Positions 1-12,671 of a stretch of 64,000 bases of DNA are shown piece after piece. The stretch spans positions 24,570,794 to 24,634,793 of the forward strand of contig NC_079474.1 in the NCBI RefSeq assembly GCF_026230105.1, written 5' to 3'. Under the pieces are notes generated by a model that did no database searches, was not told where the DNA came from, and saw only the letters and a list, made by a program, of their open reading frames with translations. Position numbers and translations under genes: made by a program. Numbering within the stretch: position 1 is the first letter of the stretch; every line of letters starts with the position of its first letter. This stretch comes from Diorhabda sublineata. Its lineage: Eukaryota; Arthropoda; Insecta; Coleoptera; Chrysomelidae.

Positions 1-3000
1 ATTGTATAAAAAATATTGCTGAGAGACTGAGCATTTATGAAAAGAAGACTTCGATCTATTGAATATATTTCAAATTGTATCGAAAATTATCTGTATCCTC
101 TGTCTTTATGCAATAACAATTATTAATTTTCTTTCTAACCAAGAAGATATCAATAAAAATCCAGTTTTGTCGACTGTCAACAAAAGTTATGAAACTTTTA
201 CTACCAGATTAAAACCAATATCGAGGTAATGCTTCGCTATCATAAATCAAATTGATTCTGCTTTATTACCATATTTACATGAAAAGAAATTCGTAAAAAT
301 CCCTGTAAACCGGAACGTCATATTATAATCATTAAAGATGATCTTAGCCGATAATTTTGTTCGAAACTCAACATGCCAGGAATTTATATAATATAGGCCA
401 GATATACGTAGAGTATTTATGTTAGTAGCGTGGCTAATAAGCGTCTAAACAACTGTGTAACAGACATCGGAAAAGGAAGAGCCTCTCAATGCAACCGTAT
501 GTTTATTTTGCACACATTTTGTGCTATAACTCCTCCAATTATAGATCGACTTTGATAATTGTTTTTTCGTTTGTTAAGTTATAGTACGGAGGTAGAACAT
601 TTTATCGAAATTGATTCAGGAAATTCTGTTAGAATCGACAAAAAACCAAATATACTAAGATGAAGTTTAATCATTGTTCTTAAATATAACTACGCCCTTG
701 GGCTAGACTTTCATTGGGCCTTGATAAGTTCACCCTCTTCTGGGAATTGTACACCTGCTGATCATCAGTCTCATTTTAAATGTTTTTTTTGCATTTCTTC
801 GTCCGTTTTTCTACAAGCGATTTTTCTTATAGTTGATAATTCTCAAACGTAGCTTTCTCATTTGACGAGTGCTATTTACAGGCTTACTATAAAGGATGAG
901 TAATGAGGAACTCCACATACTTCTACATGGATATCATGGGGCTACTGAAAATTGTCACTTCCCCTTCCTTACTAGTTTACAGAGTGATTGTGATTGTAAA
1001 ATTGAGCATAAATCTTAATTGGTTATTGTTTTTATGCATATATATCAAATTTTTTCATGATGCAGTACACGAAGCATACGATTGGTATAAGTTAATACTA
1101 GAAATATGCAACAAAGTGTCGCACTTTCATTAAATTTTCAGTGAACCATAATATCTTACTAAAAATAGAACAACCCCAATGACATATCACATAATAAGAA
1201 ATACATTTAAACAAATGTTATACATTTCTAGTATTTTAACTAAAATGATAAACTATATCGAATTACAATGACAAAAAGAACCCAACAAAAAACAAATAAA
1301 CATAACGAGCAACAAATTCAAAACAAAAATTTAAATTATGTAGCAAAGATCCATAAAAAGAACTTAAAATGAACAATAATTACAATAAAACAGAAATATT
1401 TTGAAGTAGATTTCTGAAATGAAACGTAGCAGAAACCACACATTTTTGTTGCCGAATTGTTAATTGCCATATTGAATTACGGATACTGGAAATGTAAAAA
1501 TAAATAATGACAAATAAAATAAATCAACTAATTGTTGTTTGCTATGTTATTTCGTTGTTTTACTGCCAGTTGTACGTAGGAAAATACATCCCTTGAACAA
1601 CAACGTTTGCGATGGCAAGCAAATTCGTAAAATATTATGTAGAGTCCAAAGGGACCTCTCCCCTTGAAGAACCATCAAAAAGTGAGGACGTACTAATTGG
1701 ACATTTATAACCGAAAATATTAACTGGGATCGATATTTCCATGATAACATGATTGTTAATACATCGACAAAATTGCAACACTGCATCATAAATAAATTTA
1801 AAAAATCGAATGATCTGAGAGGCTTTACACATGATAGAAATATGTTACTCATGACTCACTCTGTGTGTACAATGTCAACCTGGATAGTTGAAACGATTGC
1901 TGAAACAGATCAGATTCTAGTATTTAGTTTTTGAGATTTAGCCCTGTCCGTCTGTACTTCTATCCGTCCTGAAGAAATTAATTAAATTAACCAAAATGTT
2001 ATCCCATTGATGCAATTGTCCTGAAACATCAAATGACAATAGATGACAATTGGATTCAATGGATGTCAATTCATTGCATAAACTAATTATTAGGGAATTG
2101 TCGAGAAATCGTGAGTACAAAATTATTAAATAAATGAAATTATGGATATTTTTCTTGTTTCATTTTTCATGGACACTATGAGTGCGCGACTTTTTTACTT
2201 GTTTCCAATGGGTTAAGGGGATCAAATCATACTTGTTCAGAATGTTTTTACTTTTACAATAAAAAAATAAATTTGATTTTTTAAGCTCAATGCGTTAGAT
2301 TACAATTGATTATCTTCGCAACAAGTAGACGGCATTTTATTAATAATAATTTTTGTATCAAAAAGCTCTTCTATTTACAAACCAAACTGAAACAGATATT
2401 TCATTTTGAAATATAGTAGGTTCTCATCAAATCAAATCTTTATGTCAAATATAATGTCGGTAAATTATTTCCAGAACATGTCGACAATATTTTCTCAAAT
2501 CAGATAATGTTGTTCCACTAAAGCTTTTATTAATCCTGTTTAAAAAGTTGTGCTTAAAAAATTTACAAACATTGGCAAGTCGATATATTTTTAGTGAGAG
2601 GTTTACGTATAACTGAACTCATCGCTGCGTGTCACCACCTTGTGATTAGTTCACAAATGATGTGGGAAACCGTTATTGGATTGCTGACAAAGTTAATTTA
2701 ATTCGTCCGCGTAGTGTTGTCGCGGTTGTGTGGTGACGTTAAGTCGCGTCTGGGAAGTTCACGTTGAGAAAAAAAATTATGCAATTATTAAACATTAAAA
2801 GTGCAAACCTCACTTAATTTAAACTTGGACTAATTAATTTGGATTTGCTTTAGGCCAATATATAATTATTCTCATTTTATAGAAAAAATCTCTATTTTAT
2901 TAGATTTAATTTTTCGAAACCTAATCCTACTAGTTTCATACATAATTTTCCACAAGAAACTGGAAACTTTGAAAAAAAAGTTATTATATTATTAGTATTG

Positions 3001-5134
3001 GCTTGATTTGATTTTTTCTACTGTAAATACTAATATTTGAATTAATTATAATTTCATATATGAATTTTTTTATTCAGCGATAACAAAAATGCGTTGACGG
3101 GCGCCATGCAATGATCGCAAGTTCAAGTCTAACTGGGAACTTTGCAATTTTACATTGTTGTCAGTATGTTTAATGGATTTACCTTTATTTCGATAACCTC
3201 CCAAAGATTGATGTAAAACAAATCATTTATTGAAGCTTACAACTAAATGTGATTTCAAATGAAAAATAGATTCGATAGATCAGTAGTTCTTGAATGCGGC
3301 TTATAATCTTGTTGTTGGTGGATTCAATTTCATCAGAGAAGTGAATGATGAAAAATTCAATTTTTAGAAAAAACTTTATTTTACTCTAAAAGAATTTTAT
3401 GTCTTATGAAACTAACAAGGGTAGAATGAAAAGTTAAATAAAAATGTGGATAATTATAATGTTTAAACCTAATCGCGATTTTTGAAATATAAACTGAGAA
3501 CAGAATAACGTTTTTATAAAATTCTCTGCCTATACTCTTCTAATATTGTCATCATCATTCAGAAAGCCAATTATATCAATATTTACGCCACTTCGCTGAT
3601 TTAACTTTTATTTCTGATACTCTGGGTATCGGTAGCTTGTGAATTATTGCCTTGGTCATCTTCACTTTCCAACAATTTTTTCCTAAATCTGCGTCTGTCA
3701 AATGTTGCCACTTGATGGATACTTATAAATGAATTACGTGTTGTGCAAAAACACCTGTATATGTGGATTCAAAAGAAGTCTCTGTCAACTTGACAATATA
3801 ATATGGGGTCATTTTAAACTTTTAATCTTAAGAGCTTGTGGTCAAATAGCAGGTTAAAATTTAAAAATCATGGTTCAAAAAACAAACTGAAAATTGCGAA
3901 AGAATATATCATATATATGATTACACTACAATGGAAAATATTTTTTAAAGCGTTTCCCATTTTAATTACTGGAAAAGAAATTTTCCTGGATAAAGATTAA
4001 CACTTAATAAACTCTCTAAAGTTGTTATTCGGAAATAATAATCCATACAATCTATTCCCATTCGTGACATGTTATTAAACCCATTAATTCTATACTTGGC
4101 ATGGCAACAGTAACATAAAATGATATTAATCAACATGTTAAAATGTTTGACATACCACATTATCACTGTGACAAATAGGTTGTCTTTTTGTTCAGCTGTA
4201 TTTACTTCTCCTTTTAATAAGTGGCTGGAGAAAATATGTCCACAAGTTCCAAAAAGCAGTTATAATTTTAGCATACTCTCACCGGTCCAGAGACAGTGGA
4301 ATTCATATAATACTTTATGCTGTTTACCTGATAATACACAGGTGTGGAATGAGTGCAAGCAGTTATTGGGAAATGCAAAATTGCAAACAGACTTTTCAGT
4401 GTTTAGAATCAATTTCATCTATTTATGTTTGAAATACAAAAAAAATCTATTATATGGATCCACACAAGAGCGTTTCTACCAAAAAAAAATTGCGAGATCT
4501 ATTATTCAGTGACGGGCCCTCGCAGTTTATCGTCCTTTCCAAATTGTTGTGCTGCTAGTCATAGAGGTTATGATGGGATACTTTTCATGTTAACGATTTG
4601 TAGAACTTTTGGGTGTGGTTTAGCGTGTGTCATGCATTACTCCAAACTTTACGCGACAAATTTCTTTAGCGCTTGCTTTAAACTGTTTTTCTCTAAAAGT
4701 TTATTAGCAGGCTACTTCCATTCGCTCATTTTTATGGTGATCTATAGTAATTTTGGTATCTATCTTGTTCAGTCTTATCCTCATCGTGGGCTTCATTTAA
4801 ACTGAATGAACCCTTTCAAGTCGAAACTTTCATCATTATGTTGTTACCGTATCGCACTTGCTGATCCTAGGTTTTTTCGCCAAGATAAACCATCTCACAG
4901 AATGTATTTTACAACTGGCCAAAAAACGTGACTTATTTTCTAATTTTATTCTGATAATATTCCTTGATACGGTTATTGCACACAATATAGGAAAGGAATG
5001 TTGTTTTTCAAATATGCTGAAGAAATTTATTCTTTCTACACAAAAACTAGACCTCTCAAAAATTCTAAAATCAACAAATTCCTTTTCAAATAGTGTATCT
5101 GTCGACCAAACTAAAAAATTTGTCATTGTAAAGC
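1..5134. other. AT-rich region with no recognised gene
   Basis: No recognisable gene is seen. The reading frames here (longest 136 codons, between 4120 and 5268) show no motif I know, are low in complexity and overlap frames on the other strand. A CpG-dense block lies at about 2605-2765 and is treated as a separate finding. The rest is AT-rich with short homopolymer runs. Confidence 0.6.
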
Positions 5135-5625
5135 ATCAGGGGGTTCATGAGACACGAACCCTTCTACAGAACAATGGAAGTAGCACTGGAAAAGAAGGTA
5201 GGTGGGAGCAAAATCAATTATTGGGACAACCTACAACCAGAGTAGATCTGCTGAATGTATCAATTTAGGTGAAAACAATCTATGAATACTAACAGTTCTA
5301 TCGGGGCGCCTCAACAAAACACCTGAAGACGCTTGACGTAGCAGATAGTGCGGCGTGAAGGTTTTGTTGCACAGAGGACAAAACCTCTATCCACATTCGA
5401 AGTGTGAAACACTAAGGAACTTCAAAGCATTACACCTGGGAGCATATGAAATAGAAGACGAAGGTCTCTGACAATTAAAGCTATCCCACATTCTACGCTT
5501 TTTAAAAGGAGTATTAATGGATCAGCTGTTCTCCAGTATCACAGCAAGAAAGGGGTACACAATAGACCCTTTGGGTCGCAGTGTATATGAGATCCCAAAT
5601 CAATACATACATACATACAAGAGGA
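5135..5625 (+). pseudogene. LINE 3' end (RNase H tail and 3' UTR), decayed
   Basis: This is a broken 3' end of a LINE retrotransposon of the same family as the copy at 60.49-61.30 kb. In broken frames it encodes NLRILTVLSG near 5281-5310 and then HLGAYEIEDEGL and LSHILRFLKGV near 5435-5510, the zinc-ribbon and C-terminal tail that follows RNase H in jockey-type LINEs. The 3' untranslated region matches the 60-kb copy (AAGAAAGGGG..ACACAA..AGA, then GTATATG, then a CATA repeat) and ends in CATACATACATA at about 5606-5620. No enzyme activity is possible. Seen directly: the two-copy similarity and the CATA tail. Inferred: the clade. Confidence 0.65.
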
Positions 5626-7084
5626 AAATAGAGGTAACTAGATTTTAGATGAGAAATGCATTTCTTGCCTAAAATAATGAGCTTCATGTAAAGCGGTGAA
5701 AATTAATTAAGTCGAGAGCTGAATTGAAATTTCAAAATAAATTACTTCGTGTATTCGTAAAAATGACATTCATTTCTATTTGAATAATCAGAACGTAAAG
5801 TAACTTAATAAAGGAGATCAGGAGCAAAAAACCATTAATTGTATGCCAAAATATTCACTTCCAACTGACTACAATATTTAATTAAATTGATTTGAAAATT
5901 ATCGTGTGTGCACTATTTGCTATAACATAATAAATTAGTACGTAATTGCTAGACTGGCTAGAAATAATGCGCACTGGCTTTACATTTCGTCGTCAATAGT
6001 TTCCCAATCAAAATAATTTATAGAAACATGGAGTATAGTAGTGCACTTGTTATATACAATTGATTTTTCAAATGTTTGCGAATATACACTATATTATGAT
6101 TGAGAAACATTGGAATTATTGAATTTATAGAATTTATTCAATTTGAATCGCCAATGATAGCAGCATATGATCTAATTACTTATTTTTGTAGGTGAAACAA
6201 AAACCATAGAGAAAATCAAAGTAATTCTTAAAATAATATCACTACAACTTCTTCGAAACGTAAGTAACAATAAATGTATTAAATCTCATTAGTATCAATT
6301 AAAAGCAGTATTCAACAGAAACACGTACAATACTTATTAGATTATACTCACAATCCAGCTCATCATCAATAAAACGACCAGAAAATTCCGGAACGGAATC
6401 ACAGGTCTTGGCAAATGAGTGATTAATTCTGAGAAATCGAAGAAAATAAAAAAATAGCCATATAAGTTAGTTGTTACTGAAAATTGCGTCTCAAATATAA
6501 ATCAGTTGAATAGTATTTCAGTATTCAAATAAATGGGAAGGGAAAACATTGACCGAGTGTTTAAATTTATCCCAACCATTAGGCCAAAGTGTAAATTAAT
6601 AAGAAAACATAACGGTATGAAAGAAATTAGAAATCCTAATCCAGAAACAAGTGCACAAAAGAGGAGATAAGAAATAGCAGGAACCAAATCTTGAAATGTG
6701 GAAACGAGTGAAATTTACTATTGTCCTCAAAAAATTCAATAGCATAAAAAAGGATAATCAAATTTTATTCAACACATTGATATGAGCTGTTTAACCTTAT
6801 GATTCCCCAATAAACAAAATTGATAATGTAAAATTTTTCTTATTTATTTACACTATTTCTGTTCGTATGGAGAACATTGTCTTTTATCACTTAATTTATT
6901 TAAAAACTCTACAATACACTTAACTAAATCATGTAATGATCAACTTATCACTGATACTTTACCCACTTATATAATTTCTTTAAATTATTCGGTTACTTCT
7001 CTATGATTTTTAAATATAAACTAACAGCCTCTAAACAAACTCGTTTATATATCCAAAGCGAAGTTTTCGAAAATTTTAGAAAAT
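5626..7084. other. AT-rich region with no recognised gene
   Basis: No gene, RNA or repeat is recognised. The 61-codon reverse frame at 6502-6687 is hydrophobic and has no recognisable motif; it is treated as chance. Confidence 0.5.
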
Positions 7085-7480
7085 AAAGAAACAAAACAAA
7101 TGAATAAATAGACCTTCCTAGAAATTAGTTCAAAAGAAACAATGTGAACAAATCGCCTGCTATGATAAAAACAAACATCAAACGAATTCCGCGGTATATC
7201 AAACGTGCCGCGCCTTCGCTGAATTTAAAATTCCATTATAACCGAACAAGGCCGACTTCATGTCGGGGACAAGTTCGTAACAATATCTCCAAAAAATTTT
7301 TTATCTCACAACCCCTTTTATTTGTAATCTGTAAAATATACAATAAGCAAATTGTTAATAGCAATTCTATTAATGTTATAAAGTTTTTTGTTACGATTTC
7401 ACTACTTAAACTACTTAACCGATCATCACGAAACTTTGTACACATATTCTTGGCGGCATTAGAAGTAACATAGGATATAT
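7085..7480. repeat. Interspersed repeat, copy 1 of 3
   Basis: The segment AACAAATGAATAAA ... CCTTCCTAGAAA ... AACATCAAACGAATT ... ATAACCGAACAAGGCC ... AGTTCGTAACA recurs in diverged form at 8310-8500 and 62015-62170. The second half (7420-7460) contains the phrase CGATCATCACGAAACTTTGT, a wording I associate with dispersed non-autonomous insect repeats. It has no coding potential that I trust, although reading frames cross it on both strands. Class (SINE, MITE or part of a larger element) is not determined. Confidence 0.5.
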
Positions 7481-8309
7481 TTAATAAAAAATAAAAAAAA
7501 ATTCACGAAAAATAAACTAATTATTTGTCAAAAAAACTCAAAATCCAGCTTTGTCAACATCATCTGGCATTCTAGTATTGAAGTTCCAATCCAGAGTACT
7601 GTATTACCGACGGTCACATCAATTTCCTATCCAATCCAATAATATTTGAATTCCAGTTATAGTTTGGATTAATCGATACTTTAATGAACAAAATTGTCAT
7701 ATTCGTGTGAAAAGTAGAAAATCAAGTAGAGCTATTGAATGGAAAATTGAAGAAGTGGTATAAGACTTCAACTGAAGGCTACTCAATCTATGCGAGTCTT
7801 AATTAAAGTAATATAAAAGCAAATATTATACCTCAATAATTTAAATATAATTTTGACCATGTGACCAGCACTAGGACTACAATTCATTTATTCATCATTT
7901 TAAGGACCGGAAAACCAATAAAACTGATGAAGCTCATGAAAATGATACTCTAAAACACTCAAACAGGAAAAAAAATTAAACAGAAAACAACAGATAAATG
8001 AAGGATTTCTACTATTCGCCTCTGAAATAATTTCGAAAATGTATTCCGTCATTCTCCAAAGGGGAAAACAACTACTTTCCTGGCTAATCCCTCGACGAAT
8101 ATTGAATTACAACTCCTCTGAAGAGAGTGTAAATAGACCTTTTTGTCGATATTAACATCCCCAATGGCTCACAATTAGAAGGAGAGGGTATAACTACTGA
8201 CTAGTTTCGACGTTATCACGTCCCGAACTGAAGACAACGTCAAAGAGCGTCGCATTTGATACATGTAGTTAAACATTTCGTAGAGAACGCCATCCTCATG
8301 TCCCAAGAG
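7481..8309. other. Region with no recognised gene
   Basis: Nothing recognised between two copies of the same repeat. The two copies are in direct orientation about 1.2 kb apart, so the interval could belong to one larger element, but I found no further internal symmetry to support that. Confidence 0.4.
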
Positions 8310-8500
8310 TTCTAGAAAAATAAAGACACTAAACAAATAAATGAATTAAACTTCCCAAAAACGATTTAAAAGAAACAATGTAAATAAACCGCTTGCTATA
8401 AAAACATAGATCAACCGGGTATTTTATCAAAATCGGAACCGCTGATTTGCAGGAATCTACAAAGCAGGACCAACTCCAGGGAGAAGATGAGTTCGTGACA
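8310..8500. repeat. Interspersed repeat, copy 2 of 3
   Basis: This is a diverged relative of 7085-7290 and 62015-62170: AACAAATAAATGAA, then CTTCC, then AAAAGAAACAATGT, then GCTTGCTAT, then ATCAACCGG, then GGACCAACTCC and AGTTCGTGACA. It ends just upstream of a LINE reverse transcriptase fragment, so it may be fused to it or may simply be a neighbour. Confidence 0.45.
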
Positions 8501-8539
8501 GTATGAAGAAGCGGAATAAACACCACGGGAACACTAAAA

Positions 8540-8965
8540 ACATAACAACAAAGTTGCTAGCCTATGCAGATGATGTCGTAATTTTATCAACAAGTGAAAA
8601 AGAATTTAAAAAGAAATGACAGAAGTACCGAACGTAAGAGTAAACGAGGAGAAATCAAAGTACATAAAAATGATTCATCCCAAAACGCATGAAACAAAGA
8701 AAAATCATGGAGTAGAATTCATCAGTCATCATACCGATACTATTTCATGCAAGCGAAACGTGGATAATGGATAGAGAACAAATTAGATGTATGGGAGAGG
8801 AAATTATTTAGAAGAATATTAGGAGGTAAAAGGAGGGATACATATGGAGGAAAATGATAAACCAGCATATAAAAAACCTGTACAATGCACAAGAAATTGG
8901 AAAAATCAAGATCGAAAAGACTAGGATTCTTGGAACACTTCAAATAATACCAGAATCAAGAACGG
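8540..8965 (+). pseudogene. LINE reverse transcriptase fragment (RTE-like C-terminal part)
   Basis: In the forward strand, LLAYADDVVILSTSEKEF (about 8558-8612) is the catalytic YADD motif of a non-LTR reverse transcriptase. It is followed, across frameshifts, by VNEEKSKYIKM (8641-8672), the usual thumb-side motif, then by HASETWIMD (8750-8775), WERKLFRRILGG (about 8790-8827), and INQHIKNLYNAQEIGKIKI (8859-8915). The order and spacing match the C-terminal third of RTE-like reverse transcriptases. The upstream fingers and the endonuclease are absent and the frame breaks at least twice, so it is a dead 5'-truncated copy. Clade assignment is from memory of the motif pattern. Confidence 0.75.
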
Positions 8966-10039
8966 TAAAGGTGTGACCGACATAAATATGTCAGGAAAAC
9001 GTAAAAAAGAAATATCCATGAATCCAAGAAATCATCTATGAAGAGATACTCCATTGAGTACCATAGACCATGTTCATACTTTCTTAAAATAGTCACATGA
9101 GATTGAGCATGCTTCGTTTTATTCTGTAATTTTATACTATATAATAATTTATGATATATATTCAAACGAAAAACAGAAACTAACACAACTTATAATGTCA
9201 CACCCAGTTTACGAAATTCTTTACATTTTTCATTCAGATATAAAACTAATTATGAAAATTTCAACCATTCAATCATTTATTTCATGAATTTTGAATAAAA
9301 TTGTTGGATTGGTAGTGTATTTGAATATCATGGCTAAAGTTAGAATTAAAGCATTTCATGGCCTGTTATTTTATAGTATAGCAATCAAACAATATTATAA
9401 ATTGAGTAGTATCGATAATAAAGAGCAAATTTATGTTTCGGAAAATGAAAATGCTGCTTATCTGAAAAAGGAGTACAAAAAGAAAATTAAATGATAATTT
9501 GTTGGTAATTGAAGCATTCATAACTTACTGGAATGAATAATTGAACGCAATGAAGATTAAAACTTTATTGAATTCAAACAAAATAGAACAAACACACGGT
9601 GTAATACAAGAAGGAGATTAATATCATATATACTAATAGGGAGAGTAAAAATATTCAATCCAAGGTCCCAAAATTGATTCATTCTTTAAAGTGTCTTCAT
9701 AAATGCTCTGAAACTTTTGGCGAAAACGTTAAAAAAAGCTGTCTCCTCATAAGAACCGGACACTATTAGACTTGAGTGGGAAATAGCGTAACTAAAAGGA
9801 CTCGAACGGGAAAGAACATAAAACAGCATAAAAGAGCATAAAATGAGAATGACCCAATAGTTATTTTTGAAATTGAATTTTTTTGTTTTTTTGTTCGGTT
9901 CAGTTTCCTAACTGGTTCCTTGAATAAACAAAATCCTCTTGTCTTTGGCCCTCGTCTAAATTCCTGAAACCATTATCACCCCATTTCTTTCTGTCTTTTA
10001 TCTGTCTGTTGCAAATTGTTTGTATAGTATTGTCACTGT
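8966..10039. other. AT-rich region with no recognised gene
   Basis: No coding or structured feature is recognised. Short frames at 8956-9186 (reverse) and 9291-9494 (forward) have no recognisable motif. Confidence 0.5.
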
Positions 10040-10240
10040 CATTGTATTGCAATGAGTATAAATTCTGTTATTCCGGCACGAATTGTGGCAGCTTCAGAAA
10101 AAGGGCGCGGTCAGTGCGAAACGGTATGTAAGTCTCTCGAATATGCAACGACTATGCCAGCGGCGGTACGAAAAGAATGGTTTACACACGAGAAGACTTG
10201 CTTCAGGACAAGGCAGAACTACAACAGCCAGAGGTAACAG
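10040..10240 (+). other. Possible short 5' exon with an eIF4E-binding-like motif
   Basis: A GC-richer patch in AT-rich surroundings contains an ATG at 10177 (context AGAATGG) that opens 19 codons, MVYTREDLLQDKAELQQPE, directly followed by GTAACA at 10234, which could be a splice donor in phase 0. Read without splicing, the frame runs a few codons further and stops. YTREDLL fits the YxxxxL-hydrophobic eIF4E-binding motif and resembles what I remember of the start of 4E-T proteins, so it may be a cellular 5' exon or a copied fragment of one. The upstream part has no open frame leading into it. Nothing downstream in the next kilobases looks like a matching second exon. Low confidence. Confidence 0.2.
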
Positions 10241-10481
10241 CTTTCTTCTTTCTAGTATTTTGAGAAGAAAGTAAATATAAGAGAGTGAACAGTTAGGAGA
10301 CAAATTCTCAAACTAGAGCTACAGTACCGCCGCTTCTGCGAGAACACCAGATGTCAGTTTGAATTTTGCACTTTTCTTCGACAATAGCGGATTGGAATTA
10401 CATATTGTTAACCAATGAATCCCAATTCTGTCTTAAAGGGCACAATTAATGTTTAAGAGTGTGGCGACGACATTGACCTAA

Positions 10482-11146
10482 CGAGAAAAGTTTCCCTTAA
10501 TGGGAAGTATAAAAGAATTTCAACTTTTTGAAATCGTTACCCCACGCATACACTTTGTTATCAAAGGTATCTACAATGAAATAGACCAACTGAAGAGAAG
10601 ACGTTGACCAAATAAAAATGTTTGGAATATTATTGAAAGAAATGCATACTTCAGTTTCAACAGTACTGGATCTCAACGTTTCTATGAAATCAGTCTTTTT
10701 CAAAATATTTCAAGAGATATAAAAGTTTTTCATCATAAAATGTGGAGAATTATTTGATTGCAATCGTGTTTAACATCATTTTAACGCGATTATAGTGTTT
10801 CAATGAATAGGGAAGCTGCAAAAAGTTTCCTCTTTTTGAAATCGTTACCCCACTCGGTCACTTATAATAAGAAATGTATCTTCACTGAAATAGAACGTTT
10901 ACCAAATCAAAATATTTGGAATATTATTGAAAAAATGCTTACTTTAGTTTCAATAGTACTGGATCTAAGCGTTATTCAAAATATTTCAAGAGATGTAAAA
11001 ATTTTGCATTAGAAAATGCGGTGAATCATGCAATTTTAATTAACTGCAATCGTGTTCAACATCATTTTGAAGTGACTATGGACTAAATCTATTCAATATA
11101 TTCGAGAAAAGCGTCCCTGAATGGAGAAGTTTCAAAAGTTTTGGGA
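10482..11146. repeat. Tandem duplication, about 308-bp unit, roughly 2.1 copies
   Basis: Two diverged head-to-tail copies are visible: the phrase GAAATCGTTACCCCAC occurs at 10530 and 10838, TTTGGAATATTATTGAAA at 10620-10638 and 10916-10934, and CAAAATATTTCAAGAGAT at 10700-10718 and 10977-10995, giving a period close to 300-308 bp. A partial third unit begins at CGAGAAAAG (11103), matching 10482. No credible coding sequence. The copies differ by many substitutions and small indels, so the duplication is old. Confidence 0.8.
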
Positions 11147-12164
11147 AAGAAAATCCTATCGTAATAGGAAAATATTTTTGAAAGAAAAGCAAATATTATC
11201 TTTTTATTCCTACTCCCCAACTTCTCTTTCACTCATAGAGACAAGTCTTCTCTTTGAATTTATAATAAGGTAGGACTGGCACATATATAATATGTGGTAG
11301 CAATTAGTAGATTAAACAGAAAATCAGAATTAATATTCAACTGATGGGATTGAATTATCTAAAATTATCAAAGTTAGATTGATATTAATGAATAAAAAAT
11401 ATTACCTAGAATTTATCACTTAGGTTTTTCAATTTTTTCAATCAGTTTATATTTGTGTTAATTTCATTTTTTTTTTTTTGTATGAACTACAGATTACTTT
11501 GGATAAAATAAATGACGCTCAGATAACAAATCGCTCTCAAGGAGATTGAGGTTGAAATCTAAAGGAAATGCAAAACTGATTTTCAAGCATACAAGTTCCT
11601 ACTGGAAAAAGAGAATATTTGTTATGAGTGGAGAATATATTAGTTATATAAACAACTACAGAAAGGCTAGAGAGAATCTTCCAGATATTTTGAATGCTCT
11701 TTCATCACTATTGAATCTGTGACCTCAAATAACTATTCACCAGCGATGTATCAATTCCATGAAGGAGTGAGTACAATGGTTAAAATTATGATGATTTTGG
11801 TGATTTTTGTGAAGTATTTTCAATTTGTAAAAGAACCAAGAATCGCAGGGATCTATATCGGGACTTTACGGAAGCTGGCGAAGCAACGACTTGGTGTGTT
11901 GATTATTATTGCTACATAAGCTACCCTTCTTACAGCTTGTTTGAAACTAGAAAAGGGAGATATAGAGGAAGAGAGAAGTACTTTATTGCCAAAAAACTCT
12001 TCACAATTTGTAGACAAAAGCTTGTAGAAACTAAGAAAAATATACAAATAAATAAATCAAATAGAATAAAATCTAAATATAAAGTATATACAAGAAAACT
12101 AGGATAAATAACAAAATTACTTTTGAAAATGTGCCTGTGTAAATTTTTCTATGTATATGAAACA
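11147..12164. other. AT-rich region with no recognised gene
   Basis: No feature recognised. The forward frame at 11719-11919 has no motif I can name. Confidence 0.5.
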
Positions 12165-12671
12165 CATTACATGTATATATTTCCAAAATTAAACCAGCTA
12201 ATGAAACTAACTATAGAGCAATCCTAAAATAGGTAATAATTTGTATTAAGAATTGAACAGCATTAAACCAGTGCCTAGCATGCTCCGAATTGGATATAAT
12301 TATAATTTTCAAAGAGTAGAAGGCACTTTCCAGTAATTATGCCTTCAAATTATTGCGACATGCAGGAAAAGATGTTATAGATTTGATTTCAATTGGCAAA
12401 TGATTGTGCATTTTTTTGTATTATTAAGTATTAACCCCTTAATTAATACTGAACGTGGTAAAGGTAGATAAAGATCGTGCTCCGCGTTTCTAAGTAAATA
12501 GCTGAGTAATGGATTTTCAAAGATTTGAGAAGCTTGCTTACCAATTAGGCAAACGTATTCAAATATGAATAAGGAAGGAAGAGTCAATATTTTTGAATTC
12601 TTCTTAATGATTTTAGTGATCACAAACTTATATTTATTATTGTTTAATATACTCCGAGAGTACTTTTTCAA
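12165..12671 (-). pseudogene. LINE C-terminal fragment, second copy of the 30-kb family
   Basis: On the reverse strand this contains ILTLPSLFIFEYVCLI and, further on, LRNAEHDLYLPLPRS (between 12671 and 12440), which fits the C-terminal tail of jockey/CR1-group reverse transcriptases (leucine-rich helix, then the degenerate Y-N-T-R..LP block). At the DNA level it matches the 3' part of the LINE at 30445-30710: TTAAACCAGT, AGAAGGCACTTTCCAGTAA, and CAAATATGAATAAGGAAGG are shared. Only the last few hundred bases of the element survive. The frame is broken before the 3' end. Confidence 0.6.

Noticed and set aside
3095..3130. tRNA-like B-box phrase AGTTCAAGTCT
   Set aside because: No A-box at the right distance and no cloverleaf; probably chance.
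4120..5268. Overlapping frames of 126-136 codons that might form a gene
   Set aside because: No recognisable domain, frames overlap on both strands, and the last one runs into the LINE fragment.
10044..10303. Longer proteins in the three overlapping frames around 10.1-10.3 kb
   Set aside because: All three frames are open for only 60-70 codons, and only the 19-codon block with a donor site looks coding-like.
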